NCBI GenBank assembly: GCA_902551455.1
Contig: CACDDC010000004.1
Coordinates: forward strand, 1-64,000
DNA length: 64,000 bases
From: an uncultured Pelagibacteraceae bacterium
GTDB lineage: Bacteria; Pseudomonadota; Alphaproteobacteria; Pelagibacterales; Pelagibacteraceae
Direction: 5' to 3'
Made by a program: the position numbers and the translations under genes. Shown here one piece after another: positions 47,631 through 56,724 of this stretch (positions are counted from its first letter, which is position 1; each line of letters opens with the position of its first letter). The notes beneath the pieces were generated by a model, which was not told the origin of the DNA, made no database searches, and was given only the letters and a program-made list of their open reading frames with translations.

Positions 47631-47636
47631 TATAAT
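47631..47636 (+). promoter_or_regulatory. Predicted -10 box of the crtIBY-blh operon
   Basis: A perfect TATAAT immediately follows the atpF stop, 45 bp before the crtI ATG. No good -35 is seen at 16-18 bp upstream, within the atpF coding end. The 51-bp spacer is the only gap between the ATP synthase and retinal genes. Confidence 0.4.
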
Positions 47637-47681
47637 ATATATTTCAGTTACTTTTTAAAAAAATAAGATAAATTAACTTTT

Positions 47682-49139
47682 ATGAATTCTTTAGTTATAG
47701 GATCTGGTTTTGGTGGTATAGCAGCAGCACTTAGACTTAGAGCTAAGAAACATAAAGTTACTTTAATAGAAAAACACTCTGATCTTGGCGGAAGAGCAAG
47801 GGTATTTAAGAAAAATGGTTTTATTTTTGATGGTGGACCTACTGTAATTACAGCACCGTACTTGATTTATGAACTCTTTGAACTTTTTAATAAAAAACCT
47901 CAAGATTATATAGAGATTAAACCTATTGATACTTGGTACAGATTTGTTTTTGAAGACGGAAAAGAATTTGATTATTCGGGAAATGAAGAATTAATGAAAA
48001 TTCAAATTAAAAAAATAAGTGAAAAAGATATTAAAGGTTATGAAAATTTAGTTAGTTTTACTAAAAAAATTTTTGATAAAGGTTTTACTGAACTATCAGA
48101 TGTTCCATTTGATAAATCTTTTTTTATGTTAAAACAGATTCCTGCTTTATTAAAATTAAAAAGCTATAAATCAGTTTATTCTTTAGTTTCATCTTTTATC
48201 AAAAACGAAAAATTAAGAAGAATATTAAGTATGCATCCTTTATTAGTTGGTGGTAATCCTTTTACAACAACTTCAATATATGGATTAATATTATATTTGG
48301 AAAAAAAATGGGGTGTTCATTATTCTATGGGTGGAACTGGCAATATCATTAAAGGCCTAGAAAAATTAATGATAGAAGAAAATATAGAAATAATAAAAGG
48401 TTCTGAAGTTATAAATATAAATTCCCAAGGAGGAAAAATTAAGAGTGTAAAATTGCAAAATCAGTTAGAAATAATGGCTGATAATGTTATTTGTAATGCA
48501 GATCCACCTTCGGTTTATGATAAATTAATAAATAATAAAAAAACAAATGCCTTTTTTAATTGGAAAAAAAAACGAATGGAATATTCCATGGGTTTATTTG
48601 TTTATTATTTTGGAACAAAAAAAGTTTACGAAAAAGTAGCTCACCATACAATAAAGTTTGGAGACAAATATAAAGAACATTTAGATGATATTTTTAAAAA
48701 TAAAAAAATAAATGATGATATAAGTTATTATTTACACAGACCATCTGCAACGGATAAATCAATGGCTCCTGAAGGACATGATTGTTTTTATGTTTTGGTT
48801 CCTGTTCCAAATAACCAATCTGGAATTAACTGGTCTATCGAAGGAGATAAACTTAAAAATTTAGTTATAAGCAAGATGGAAAAAAGTTTATTACCCAATT
48901 TAAAAAATAATATAGTTGAAGATTTTTATTTAACTCCTGATTATTTTGAAAATGAATTAAATACAAAATATGGTTCTGGTTTTTCAGTACAACCAAAATT
49001 AACGCAGTCTGCTTACTTTAGATTTCATAATAAATCTGAAATTTTAGATGGTCTTTATTTTGTTGGAGCAGGTACTCATCCAGGAGCTGGCATACCCGGA
49101 GTTCTTTCGTCTGCTAAAGTATTGGATAAAATAATTTAA
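47682..49139 (+). CDS. crtI: Phytoene desaturase CrtI
   Basis: FAD-dependent desaturation of phytoene to lycopene. At 485 aa, it has the dinucleotide fold VIGSGFGGIAAALRLRAKKHKVTLIEKHSDLGGRA at residues 5-39 (given as family landmark), FIFDGGPTVIT near residue 50, and the C-terminal CrtI signature YFVGAGTHPGAGIPGVLSSAK near residue 460. It is first of the carotenoid block. Its TAA overlaps the crtB ATG by one base. Confidence 0.95.
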   Translation: MNSLVIGSGFGGIAAALRLRAKKHKVTLIEKHSDLGGRARVFKKNGFIFDGGPTVITAPYLIYELFELFNKKPQDYIEIKPIDTWYRFVFEDGKEFDYSGNEELMKIQIKKISEKDIKGYENLVSFTKKIFDKGFTELSDVPFDKSFFMLKQIPALLKLKSYKSVYSLVSSFIKNEKLRRILSMHPLLVGGNPFTTTSIYGLILYLEKKWGVHYSMGGTGNIIKGLEKLMIEENIEIIKGSEVININSQGGKIKSVKLQNQLEIMADNVICNADPPSVYDKLINNKKTNAFFNWKKKRMEYSMGLFVYYFGTKKVYEKVAHHTIKFGDKYKEHLDDIFKNKKINDDISYYLHRPSATDKSMAPEGHDCFYVLVPVPNNQSGINWSIEGDKLKNLVISKMEKSLLPNLKNNIVEDFYLTPDYFENELNTKYGSGFSVQPKLTQSAYFRFHNKSEILDGLYFVGAGTHPGAGIPGVLSSAKVLDKII

Positions 49140-50029
49140 TGACAAAAAAAAACTATCTAGCTACATTTGCTAAATCGTTTCATTGGGCTGGATTTTTTTT
49201 ACCTAAAAATGTTTACGATGATTGCTCTAAGCTATATGCATTTTGTAGAGTGCTGGATGATTTGGTGGATGAAAAAACTAACTTAAAATTAAGAGTAAAA
49301 AAATTTAATGAAGTTAAAAATATTTTTAATAAAACTTATGAACTAGACAATAATGATAAAAAGGTAATGGATCAAAATGAGCATAAAATAATTGTATATG
49401 ATATGATTATCCTTGCAAATAAAAATAATATAAAAAGAATTATTTTAGATGATTTAATCGAAGGTGTTAGTTCAGATTTAAAAAAAAAAGTTTATTTAAA
49501 ATCAGTAAAAGATTTATTAATTTATTCATATAGAGTTGCTGGAACAGTTGGGTTAATGATGGCTAGAATACTAAATGTAAACGATACAAGATCTTTAAAG
49601 GGAGCAATAGATTTAGGCATTGCAATGCAACTTACAAATATAGCAAGAGATGTGATTGAAGATCAAAAAATGAATAGACAATATATTAAACCAGATTTTA
49701 AAAATATTGAAGCAACGTTAAAACTGGCAGATATGTTTTATGAAAGTTCATTTAGTTCAATAAAGAAAATTCCATTTAAATATAGATTTGCGATAATTGT
49801 AGCCAGAAGAGTTTACAGACAAATTGGAAGAAAAATTATACAAAAAAAAAGTATGGAGAGTTATGAAAAATCGGGAAAAATTTATGTTAATAATTTTGGA
49901 AAAATATATCAAACTATTCTATCTTTATTTGATTTAATGTTGCTTTTTTTAAAAGATGTAGAGTCTCATCAAAGAAATAAGGAATATAAAATTATAAGTG
50001 AGGAAGTAAATCTAGATGAAAGAATTTGA
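49139..50029 (+). CDS. crtB: Phytoene synthase CrtB
   Basis: Condenses two GGPP to phytoene. At 296 aa, it has FAKSFHWAGFFLP at the start, the first Asp-rich motif YAFCRVLDDLVDE near residues 30-42, and the second NIARDVIEDQKMNRQYI near 160-176. The gene for GGPP synthase (crtE) is not in this window, so its substrate must come from elsewhere in the genome. It overlaps crtY by 14 bp. Confidence 0.95.
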   Translation: MTKKNYLATFAKSFHWAGFFLPKNVYDDCSKLYAFCRVLDDLVDEKTNLKLRVKKFNEVKNIFNKTYELDNNDKKVMDQNEHKIIVYDMIILANKNNIKRIILDDLIEGVSSDLKKKVYLKSVKDLLIYSYRVAGTVGLMMARILNVNDTRSLKGAIDLGIAMQLTNIARDVIEDQKMNRQYIKPDFKNIEATLKLADMFYESSFSSIKKIPFKYRFAIIVARRVYRQIGRKIIQKKSMESYEKSGKIYVNNFGKIYQTILSLFDLMLLFLKDVESHQRNKEYKIISEEVNLDERI

Positions 50030-51080
50030 TTATATCATTTTAGGTGGTGGATGTGCTGGTTTATCATTAGCTTACCAGCTAGATATAAAAAAAAAATTAA
50101 AAGATAAAACTTTAGCTATTGTTGAAACTAGAGATGAATATAAAAGAGATAAAACTTGGTCATTTTGGAAAGTTACAGATCATAGTTTTGATGACTGTGT
50201 TATCAAAAGTTGGAATAATTTTTCTGTAAATTCTCAATTAGGATCGCATGAAGTTGTAAATAAAGACTATCCTTACCAAACTATAGATAGTGGTTTATTT
50301 TATATAAAAGTCTTAAACCAATTAAAAAAAAATAAAAATATTCAATTTTTTAAAAATACAGACCAAATTAGTTTAGATAATTCATTTATATTTAATAGCA
50401 TTCCATCAGAAGAAAATTATCAAACAAATCTTTGGCAACATTTTAAAGGTATAGAAATTGAAACTTTTAAAGACACTTTTGACGATGAAATTTTTAACTT
50501 AATGGATTTTGATTGTGATCAAAGAAATAATGTTCACTTTTTTTACACCTTACCTTTCAAAAAGAATAAGGCTTTAATTGAAACAACTTGGCTATCAAAA
50601 ATGGATGATAAATCATTAAATGATTATGATATACAATTAGAAAAATATATCAAAGAAACTCTTAAAATAAAAAATTATAAAATAAATTATCAAGAAGAAG
50701 GAGCTATACCTTTATTCTATCCATTTAATAAAGTGGATAAAAATAAAATTAACATTGGATCTGCTGGAGGGATGACTCGTTTAAGCACCGGATATACTTT
50801 TCTTAATATCCAAGACCATAGCAAATATATAACTAATAATATTGACAAAATTAAAAAAACAAAAGCTTACCACATTGGAAAAAAATATGAGTTTCTTGAC
50901 AATATATTTTTAAATGTTTTAAAAAATAATCCAGAAAAAATGCCAAAAATATTTTTAAATATGTTTAAAGCACCTTCCAAAACAGTTATAAAATTTTTAT
51001 CAAATAAAAGTAACATTTTTGAGGATCTGGTAATAATTTTAAAAATGCCTAAATGGATATTTATTAAAAATATTTTTTAA
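50016..51080 (+). CDS. crtY: Lycopene beta-cyclase CrtY
   Basis: Flavoprotein converting lycopene to beta-carotene. It has the N-terminal FAD motif YIILGGGCAGLSLAYQL at residues 5-21, TWSFW near 47, and IGSAGGMTRLSTGYTF near residue 247-262, a CrtY-type signature. 354 aa is slightly short. It overlaps crtB, so the pair is translationally coupled; blh follows after 4 bp. Confidence 0.92.
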   Translation: MKEFDYIILGGGCAGLSLAYQLDIKKKLKDKTLAIVETRDEYKRDKTWSFWKVTDHSFDDCVIKSWNNFSVNSQLGSHEVVNKDYPYQTIDSGLFYIKVLNQLKKNKNIQFFKNTDQISLDNSFIFNSIPSEENYQTNLWQHFKGIEIETFKDTFDDEIFNLMDFDCDQRNNVHFFYTLPFKKNKALIETTWLSKMDDKSLNDYDIQLEKYIKETLKIKNYKINYQEEGAIPLFYPFNKVDKNKINIGSAGGMTRLSTGYTFLNIQDHSKYITNNIDKIKKTKAYHIGKKYEFLDNIFLNVLKNNPEKMPKIFLNMFKAPSKTVIKFLSNKSNIFEDLVIILKMPKWIFIKNIF

Positions 51081-51084
51081 TTAG

Positions 51085-51990
51085 ATGAATAAAATAAATT
51101 ATTATCATTCATTAATTTTTTTTAATTTATGTATAATATTATCAGCCTTTGAATTTTTAAGAAATAATAGTCTAATTATTTTATGTTTATTTCTTATATT
51201 AAGTTTAGGAATATCTCATGGAGCGCTGGATCATATAAAAGGAAAAAAATTATTAAAACTGCTTAATTATAAATCGACTTCAATATTTTATATTTCATAT
51301 ATTCTTATTGGAATAATTATAATTCTATTATGGATATTATTTTCTAAAATTTTATTATTAATTTTTTTAATAGTTGCATCATATCATTTTGGGAAAGAAG
51401 ACTCTGAGTTTATAAACAGTAAATCTAATCTTGATTTAATTTACTTTTTTAAAGGATCTCTTGTGATAACAGCTCCATTGTTATTGCATAAGAATGAAAC
51501 ACTGAATATTTTTAATAATTTAAATTTTGATATTTCACAAAATTTATTTATATCGAATGAATTTCTATATATATTTATAGCAATAAGTTTATTTGCAAAT
51601 ATTATTATTTCATTAAATAAAAAAATTTATATTAAATCACTACTATTGATGGATTTTATATCCATCCTACTACTTAACTATTTCTTGAGTCCAATTTTGG
51701 CATTTACAATTTATTTTTGTTTTTTGCATTCTATTAGACATTCATTTAAATTGTCTAATGAGCTCAATAAAAAAAATTTTATTAAAGGATTTAAAGAATT
51801 TTTAATAAAAGCAATGCCATTAACTATTTTAACTGCTGTTTTATTCTTAATTTCTCTATTTTTTTTAAATAATTATTACTTTTTAGATAATGCTATATCA
51901 AAAGTAATATTTATTGGTTTGGCGTCTTTAACCTTTCCACATATATTGCTGGAATATTTAATTGAAAAAAATGAAAAGCAAAGAAATTAA
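51085..51990 (+). CDS. blh: Beta-carotene 15,15'-dioxygenase Blh (retinal-forming)
   Basis: Integral membrane iron enzyme that splits beta-carotene into two retinals, the proteorhodopsin chromophore. At 301 aa with about eight TM segments, the presumed iron-binding histidines lie in SHGALDH near residue 45-51, ASYHFGKED near 97-105, LHSIRHS near 214-220 and TFPHILLEY near 285. Its presence strongly implies a microbial rhodopsin in this genome, though none is in the window. Its 3' end overlaps ispH by 20 bp. Confidence 0.92.
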   Translation: MNKINYYHSLIFFNLCIILSAFEFLRNNSLIILCLFLILSLGISHGALDHIKGKKLLKLLNYKSTSIFYISYILIGIIIILLWILFSKILLLIFLIVASYHFGKEDSEFINSKSNLDLIYFFKGSLVITAPLLLHKNETLNIFNNLNFDISQNLFISNEFLYIFIAISLFANIIISLNKKIYIKSLLLMDFISILLLNYFLSPILAFTIYFCFLHSIRHSFKLSNELNKKNFIKGFKEFLIKAMPLTILTAVLFLISLFFLNNYYFLDNAISKVIFIGLASLTFPHILLEYLIEKNEKQRN

Positions 51991-52915
51991 AATTTTACTT
52001 GCAGCCCCACGTGGGTTTTGTGCAGGCGTAGAGCGTGCCATAGAAATTGTAAAAAAAAGTATCAATAAATACGGAGCGCCGGTCTATGTCAGGCACGAAA
52101 TTGTTCACAATAAGCATGTGGTTGATGGTCTAAAAAAAATTGGTGCTATTTTTGTTGAAGAACTAGATGAAATAAAAGATAAAACTAGACCAGTAATTTT
52201 TTCTGCTCATGGAGTGCCAAAAAAAGTTCCTATTGAGGCTGAAAATTTTAAAATGGAATATGTGGATGCAACATGTCCACTTGTATCAAAAGTTCATAGG
52301 GAAGCTGAAAATTTAAATAAAAATGGATTACAAATTTTATTAATTGGCCACAAAAATCATCCTGAAGTTATAGGAACCATGGGTCAAATTCCTGAAGGTG
52401 AAATTGATCTTATTGAAAGTATTGATGATGTTAATAATTACCAAAATAAATCTAAAAAAAAATTAGCTTTTGTTACTCAAACAACTCTTTCAGTTGATGA
52501 TACAAAAGAAATCATATCAGCTTTAAAGAAAAAATTTCCAGAGATTAAAGAACCAAAAAAAGAAGATATTTGTTACGCAACAACAAATAGACAGTCTGCA
52601 GTAAAAAAAATTGCAAAAGAATGTGATATGTTTTTTGTAATTGGAAGCAGAAATTCATCAAACTCTTTAAGATTGGTAGAAGTTGCAAAAAATTCTGGAT
52701 GTTCGAATTCAAGATTAATTCATTCTGAAAGCCCGGTGCCCTTAGACGAAATTGAAAAATATAAAACCATAGGTATTTCATCGGGAGCATCTGCACCTGA
52801 AATATTGGTTGATAATTTTATAAATAATTTAAAAAAAAAATTTACAGTAGCAATAGAAGAAATAGAAATAGTTAAGGAAAATATAACATTTAAGATCCCA
52901 GGAAAATTAAACTAG
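51971..52915 (+). CDS. ispH: 4-hydroxy-3-methylbut-2-enyl diphosphate reductase IspH
   Basis: Last step of the MEP pathway, giving IPP and DMAPP. Its three Fe-S cysteines are in RGFCAGVERA near residue 15, VDATCPLVSKVH near 98, and EDICYATTNRQ near 200. At 314 aa I use ATG 51971; a TTG three codons earlier is possible. The ispH-thrB-rnhA order is common in alphaproteobacteria. Here ispH overlaps blh by 20 bp, coupling isoprenoid supply to the retinal genes. Confidence 0.96.
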   Translation: MKSKEIKILLAAPRGFCAGVERAIEIVKKSINKYGAPVYVRHEIVHNKHVVDGLKKIGAIFVEELDEIKDKTRPVIFSAHGVPKKVPIEAENFKMEYVDATCPLVSKVHREAENLNKNGLQILLIGHKNHPEVIGTMGQIPEGEIDLIESIDDVNNYQNKSKKKLAFVTQTTLSVDDTKEIISALKKKFPEIKEPKKEDICYATTNRQSAVKKIAKECDMFFVIGSRNSSNSLRLVEVAKNSGCSNSRLIHSESPVPLDEIEKYKTIGISSGASAPEILVDNFINNLKKKFTVAIEEIEIVKENITFKIPGKLN

Positions 52916-53884
52916 ATGGCAATTTATACAAAAATTTCTTCAAAGGATATTTTATTAATTGAGAAAAAGTACAATTTAGGAAAAATAATTTACTTTAAAG
53001 GTATTAAAAAAGGAATAGAAAATACTAATTATCTTTTGAAAACACAAAACAAAAAATTCATACTGACTCTTTTTGAAAAAAGAGTTAAAAAAAAAGATTT
53101 ACCTTACTTTATGAATTTAATGGACAGGTTAAGTGAATATAAAATTAACTGTCCAAAGCCTCAAAGAAATAAAAAAGGAAGTTTTTTGATAAAAGTTAAA
53201 AATAAAACTGCGTCCATTGTTTCTTTTGTTGAAGGAAAAGATAAGTTAAAATTAAACCCAAAGAACTGTTACGAAATTGGCAAAAATATAGCTAAATTTC
53301 ACATGGCATCAAAAAAAATAAAACTTTATAGAAAAAATTCTTTATCATTAAAGGAATGGCCAAAACTGTTAAATAAAATTGGAAATAAATCTAAAATTAT
53401 AAACCCAAATTTAAATGGTTTAATGAAAAATATTTTCTTAAAAATAAAAAATAGATGGCCAAAAAATTTACCTTATGGAATTATTCATGCCGATTTGTTT
53501 ATCGATAATATTTTTTTTAAGAAAAATAAATTTCATGGATATATAGATTTCTATTTTGCGTGTAATGATTTTTTAATGTATGAAATTGCTATTTGTATAA
53601 ACGCATTATGTTTTGACAAAAAAAATAATAAATTTATATTTAATAAGAAAAAATCATCAAATCTTATTAAGGGTTATTCAAAAATAAGAAAATTCTCTGA
53701 TAAAGAAAAAAAATCTTTAAATATCTTGTGTGAAGGTGCGGCTCTTAGATATTTATTGACTAGAACCTATGATTACTTAAATACTCCAAAAAATGCTGTT
53801 ATTAAAATAAAGAATCCGAGAGAATACATTCAAAAACTTAAAGTACATAATAACTTTAGCAATTTTAAAAATTATTATAATTAA
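52916..53884 (+). CDS. thrB: Homoserine kinase ThrB (APH-like type)
   Basis: Phosphorylates homoserine for threonine synthesis. This is the aminoglycoside-phosphotransferase-fold form, not the GHMP form: KGIENTNYLLKTQNKKFILTLFE near residue 30-52, the catalytic loop IIHADLFIDNIFF near 190-202, and the metal site IDFYFACND near 212. It is 322 aa. It starts directly after ispH and directly precedes rnhA. The next threonine enzyme, thrC, lies 1.4 kb downstream on the other strand. Confidence 0.92.
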   Translation: MAIYTKISSKDILLIEKKYNLGKIIYFKGIKKGIENTNYLLKTQNKKFILTLFEKRVKKKDLPYFMNLMDRLSEYKINCPKPQRNKKGSFLIKVKNKTASIVSFVEGKDKLKLNPKNCYEIGKNIAKFHMASKKIKLYRKNSLSLKEWPKLLNKIGNKSKIINPNLNGLMKNIFLKIKNRWPKNLPYGIIHADLFIDNIFFKKNKFHGYIDFYFACNDFLMYEIAICINALCFDKKNNKFIFNKKKSSNLIKGYSKIRKFSDKEKKSLNILCEGAALRYLLTRTYDYLNTPKNAVIKIKNPREYIQKLKVHNNFSNFKNYYN

Positions 53885-54307
53885 ATGATTAAGATTTATA
53901 CTGATGGTTCTTGTTTAGAAAATCCAGGAAATGGTGGATGGGCAGCAATAATTATTGATGATGGAAAAAAGATTCAAATAAAAGGAAGTAAAAAAAATAC
54001 TACAAATAATCAAATGGAGTTACTTGCTCCAATTGAAGCTTTAAAGAAAATTCCTAAAGGTAGTGTAGTTCAAATTTTCACAGACTCTAAATATGTAAAA
54101 TCAGGAATAACAGAGTGGATATATAATTGGAAAAAAAATGGATGGAAAACTGCAGACAAGCAACCAGTTAAAAATAAAGAACTTTGGGAAGAGTTAGATC
54201 TTTTGGCTAATGAATTTGAAATAAGTTGGAATTGGGTAAAAGCACATTCAACAGATGAATTAAATAATGAAGTCGATTTAATTGCTAGAGAAGCTGCAAA
54301 TTTATAA
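53885..54307 (+). CDS. rnhA: Ribonuclease HI RnhA
   Basis: Degrades the RNA strand of RNA-DNA hybrids. At 140 aa, the catalytic acids are D in IYTDGSCLENPGNGGW near residue 6, E in NNQMELLAP near 46, D in IFTDSKYV near 68, and D in NNEVDLIAREA near 131. The basic handle segment WKKNGWKTADKQPVKNKELW is present. Start and stop abut thrB and the next small ORF. Confidence 0.95.
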   Translation: MIKIYTDGSCLENPGNGGWAAIIIDDGKKIQIKGSKKNTTNNQMELLAPIEALKKIPKGSVVQIFTDSKYVKSGITEWIYNWKKNGWKTADKQPVKNKELWEELDLLANEFEISWNWVKAHSTDELNNEVDLIAREAANL

Positions 54308-54309
54308 TT

Positions 54310-54564
54310 ATGAATAAAGAAGATGTTGAAGAAAATGAAAAAAAAGAAGTAGACCCAAAAATCCAAGAAGAAATAATTCAAGGATTAAAACGCTCTATAA
54401 AAAAACATGAAAAGGAAGAAAAAATAGTTTTTGGAATTGCAGCATTTATTGTTTTAATTCCATTAGCTATTATATTTTTAGCAATTATATTGGCATTATT
54501 TTTTTATCCTGAAATAGTTTGGATGTTTATACGGATAGCTTTTACCAAAATATTCGGTAATTAA
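54310..54564 (+). CDS. Small single-pass membrane protein, unknown function
   Basis: An 84-aa ORF 2 bp after rnhA. A charged N-terminal half (DVEENEKKEVDPKIQEEIIQ) precedes a long hydrophobic stretch of roughly residues 44-70 and a short tail. I do not recognise a family. Its stop codon shares TTAA with the convergent unknown ORF. Consistent codon use and tight packing support a real gene. Confidence 0.65.
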   Translation: MNKEDVEENEKKEVDPKIQEEIIQGLKRSIKKHEKEEKIVFGIAAFIVLIPLAIIFLAIILALFFYPEIVWMFIRIAFTKIFGN

Positions 54565-55181
54565 TTTTTCCTATTGTTTGATTTTTTTTGGTATTCATCA
54601 AATGCTTTGAACAATAAATCGAGATTATCAGATTCGGTTTTAATCCAATCATTATCTACAATTTTTTTAAATTCTTTTTTACGCTCCACTTCATCTTTTG
54701 AACCATTTATTACATAAAAGCCTAAAGTATTATATTTAAGTATTTTTAGAGCTTCTTTATTTATTTTATCATCGCGCTCTTCCAGTACATCATAGTCATT
54801 TCCAAACCAGAATTTATTAAAATCATCAAGCAAAGCAGGATCATAACAATCTAGATAAGTCATATAATACGTTAGTAAATAATAAATTCGATCTGATTCT
54901 ATAAGATTAAAATCTAAATTTTTTTCAAAATTCCAAGGATGAACTTTTTTTTCTATGCTTTCTTTAAAATGATTAAATAGTTGGTTTCCATCTTCTTCAG
55001 AAATATCTTCATCAAAACATTCGGGCAAAAAATGTTTTTCTATCGAAGAAAAATAATCATCTTTAGACATCTCTTGCTTATTTTTGGTATTATCAACCAC
55101 TAAGGTTGGCTCTTGTTTGTTGATTTCTTTACTCTTGATATCAAATAACCTGTTAATTAAATCTTTTAGAATACGTAGCAC
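54561..55181 (-). CDS. Hypothetical protein, acidic, soluble
   Basis: A 206-aa protein with no signal peptide or membrane segment and no domain I recognise. It is rich in Asp, Glu, Lys and aromatics, with a central segment YYLLTYYMTYLDCYDPALLDDFNKFWFG. The start is GTG; an ATG at 55070 would give a 169-aa form and follows a poorly structured N terminus. A 133-bp spacer upstream holds a TTGACA on the same strand (55280-55275) without a convincing -10. Confidence 0.6.
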   Translation of the reverse strand: MLRILKDLINRLFDIKSKEINKQEPTLVVDNTKNKQEMSKDDYFSSIEKHFLPECFDEDISEEDGNQLFNHFKESIEKKVHPWNFEKNLDFNLIESDRIYYLLTYYMTYLDCYDPALLDDFNKFWFGNDYDVLEERDDKINKEALKILKYNTLGFYVINGSKDEVERKKEFKKIVDNDWIKTESDNLDLLFKAFDEYQKKSNNRKN

Positions 55182-55314
55182 TTTATTTTATTTTTGGAGA
55201 ATCCTTTATACATCATTTAACTTGATCAAAACAGTTTTAAATTTTTTTTTGGGTTAGATGGTGTTAATTAGAAATGTCAAATAGTTTTTAATATTTTTTC
55301 AAAAATTTATTTTT
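55182..55314. other. Longest gap of the window, no gene seen
   Basis: 133 bp between thrC and the unknown ORF, very A+T rich with several T tracts. I see no ORF, no tRNA and no convincing hairpin. A minus-strand TTGACA at 55280-55275 and a TATAAA about 28 bp before the GTG of the unknown ORF are possible promoter parts but are not correctly spaced. Confidence 0.5.
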
Positions 55315-56685
55315 TTACTTGACATTGCTTTTAACAAAGTTTTTTACATCCTCTGTGCTGTTTTTTAATACTTGAAAGTTTTCTTTTTTATTAAGTACAT
55401 GCTGAAGTTCTTTTGGTAATTTTTCATGCTTATTTATTGCATTTTTTGTAGCATCTGGGAATTTGCATGGATGTGCAGTTGATAAAACTACACAATCATT
55501 AAAAGATAGTTTTTTTGCAGCCCCTACTCCAACCGCTGTATGTGGATCTAATATAATATTATTTTCTTCATAATTTTTTTTAATAATGTCCAAAGTTTCT
55601 TGTTCATTACAACTTTCAGATAAAAAATCCTTTTGAATTATATCTAAATTGTTCTTTTCAATTTGATAAGAATTTTGCTTAACTTTTTTCATAATTTCTG
55701 CTGTTTTTTCAGAGTCAGAATTATTTACATAATAAATTAATCTTTCAAAATTACTTGCTAATTGAATATCCATACTAGGTGACAATGTTTCTTTAACTAC
55801 TTTTGAAACATAATCTCCTTTTGAAATTGCTCTATGCAAAATATCATTTTCGTTTGTTGCTACAATTAATTTATTAATTGGTAATCCCATTTTCTTTGCA
55901 ATATAACCTGCAAAAACATCACCGAAGTTACCTGTTGGAACTGAAAAAGAAATATTTTCTTTGCCTAGTTTAAAATATGAGTAAAAATAATACACTGCTT
56001 GAGCAATAATTCTTGCCCAATTTATTGAGTTTACTCCTGACATATTTATAGATTTAGAAAACTCTAGATCAGAAAACATTTGTTTTACAATATTTTGACA
56101 ATCATCAAAATTTCCATCTATAGCAATATTGAAAACATTTTTTTCTTCAACGGTAGTCATAATTTTTCTTTGTACAGGAGAAATTTTATTATTTGGGTGT
56201 AAGACAAATATATTTAAATTAGATTTTCCTTTAATCGCATTAATAGCTGCTCCGCCAGTATCTCCGGAAGTTGCAACAACTATATTTATTTTTTTGTCAT
56301 TTTTGCTTAGATAATATTCATACAAATTTCCAATGAATTGCATTGCAATATCTTTAAAAGCTAATGTCGGACCGTGAAATAGTTCTAACAATTTTATTTC
56401 TCCAATTTTCGAAATTTTAACTACTTCTTTTTCTCTAAATGTTGAGTATGATTTTTTCATTAATGATGAAAGTTCTTCTTTTTTTATAAAATCTGAAGAA
56501 AATAGATTTATTATTTCAGTAGATAAATCGTTATAATTTAAATTTTTAAGCTCTGATAACTCTTCGGAGTTATACTTTTTTAATGATTTTGGAACATAAA
56601 GACCCCCATCATCAGCCAGGCCTTTTATAAAAACGTCTTCAAAATTTAATTCTTTGCTATTATTTCTAGTACTTATGTATTTCAT
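55315..56685 (-). CDS. thrC: Threonine synthase ThrC
   Basis: PLP enzyme converting O-phosphohomoserine to threonine. It has MKYISTRN at the start (I use this ATG, not one seven codons earlier), GLADDGGLYVP near residue 26, the PLP lysine in HGPTLAFKDIAMQF near 105, the phosphate loop ATSGDTGGAA near 137, and VPTGNFGDVFAGY near 240. 456 aa is normal. It is last in the cytochrome oxidase transcription unit; thrC downstream of cox genes is a known alphaproteobacterial arrangement. Confidence 0.96.
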   Translation of the reverse strand: MKYISTRNNSKELNFEDVFIKGLADDGGLYVPKSLKKYNSEELSELKNLNYNDLSTEIINLFSSDFIKKEELSSLMKKSYSTFREKEVVKISKIGEIKLLELFHGPTLAFKDIAMQFIGNLYEYYLSKNDKKINIVVATSGDTGGAAINAIKGKSNLNIFVLHPNNKISPVQRKIMTTVEEKNVFNIAIDGNFDDCQNIVKQMFSDLEFSKSINMSGVNSINWARIIAQAVYYFYSYFKLGKENISFSVPTGNFGDVFAGYIAKKMGLPINKLIVATNENDILHRAISKGDYVSKVVKETLSPSMDIQLASNFERLIYYVNNSDSEKTAEIMKKVKQNSYQIEKNNLDIIQKDFLSESCNEQETLDIIKKNYEENNIILDPHTAVGVGAAKKLSFNDCVVLSTAHPCKFPDATKNAINKHEKLPKELQHVLNKKENFQVLKNSTEDVKNFVKSNVK

Positions 56686-56724
56686 TAAATTTACTGATAC
56701 TCCCAATTGAATTGGGTAGCAATA

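Noticed and set aside
47682-51990. A proteorhodopsin gene within or beside the retinal module
   Set aside because: No seven-helix protein with a retinal-binding lysine helix is present; all multi-TM ORFs here are assigned to Blh, ATP synthase, bc1, oxidase, Lgt, PgsA or CtaB.
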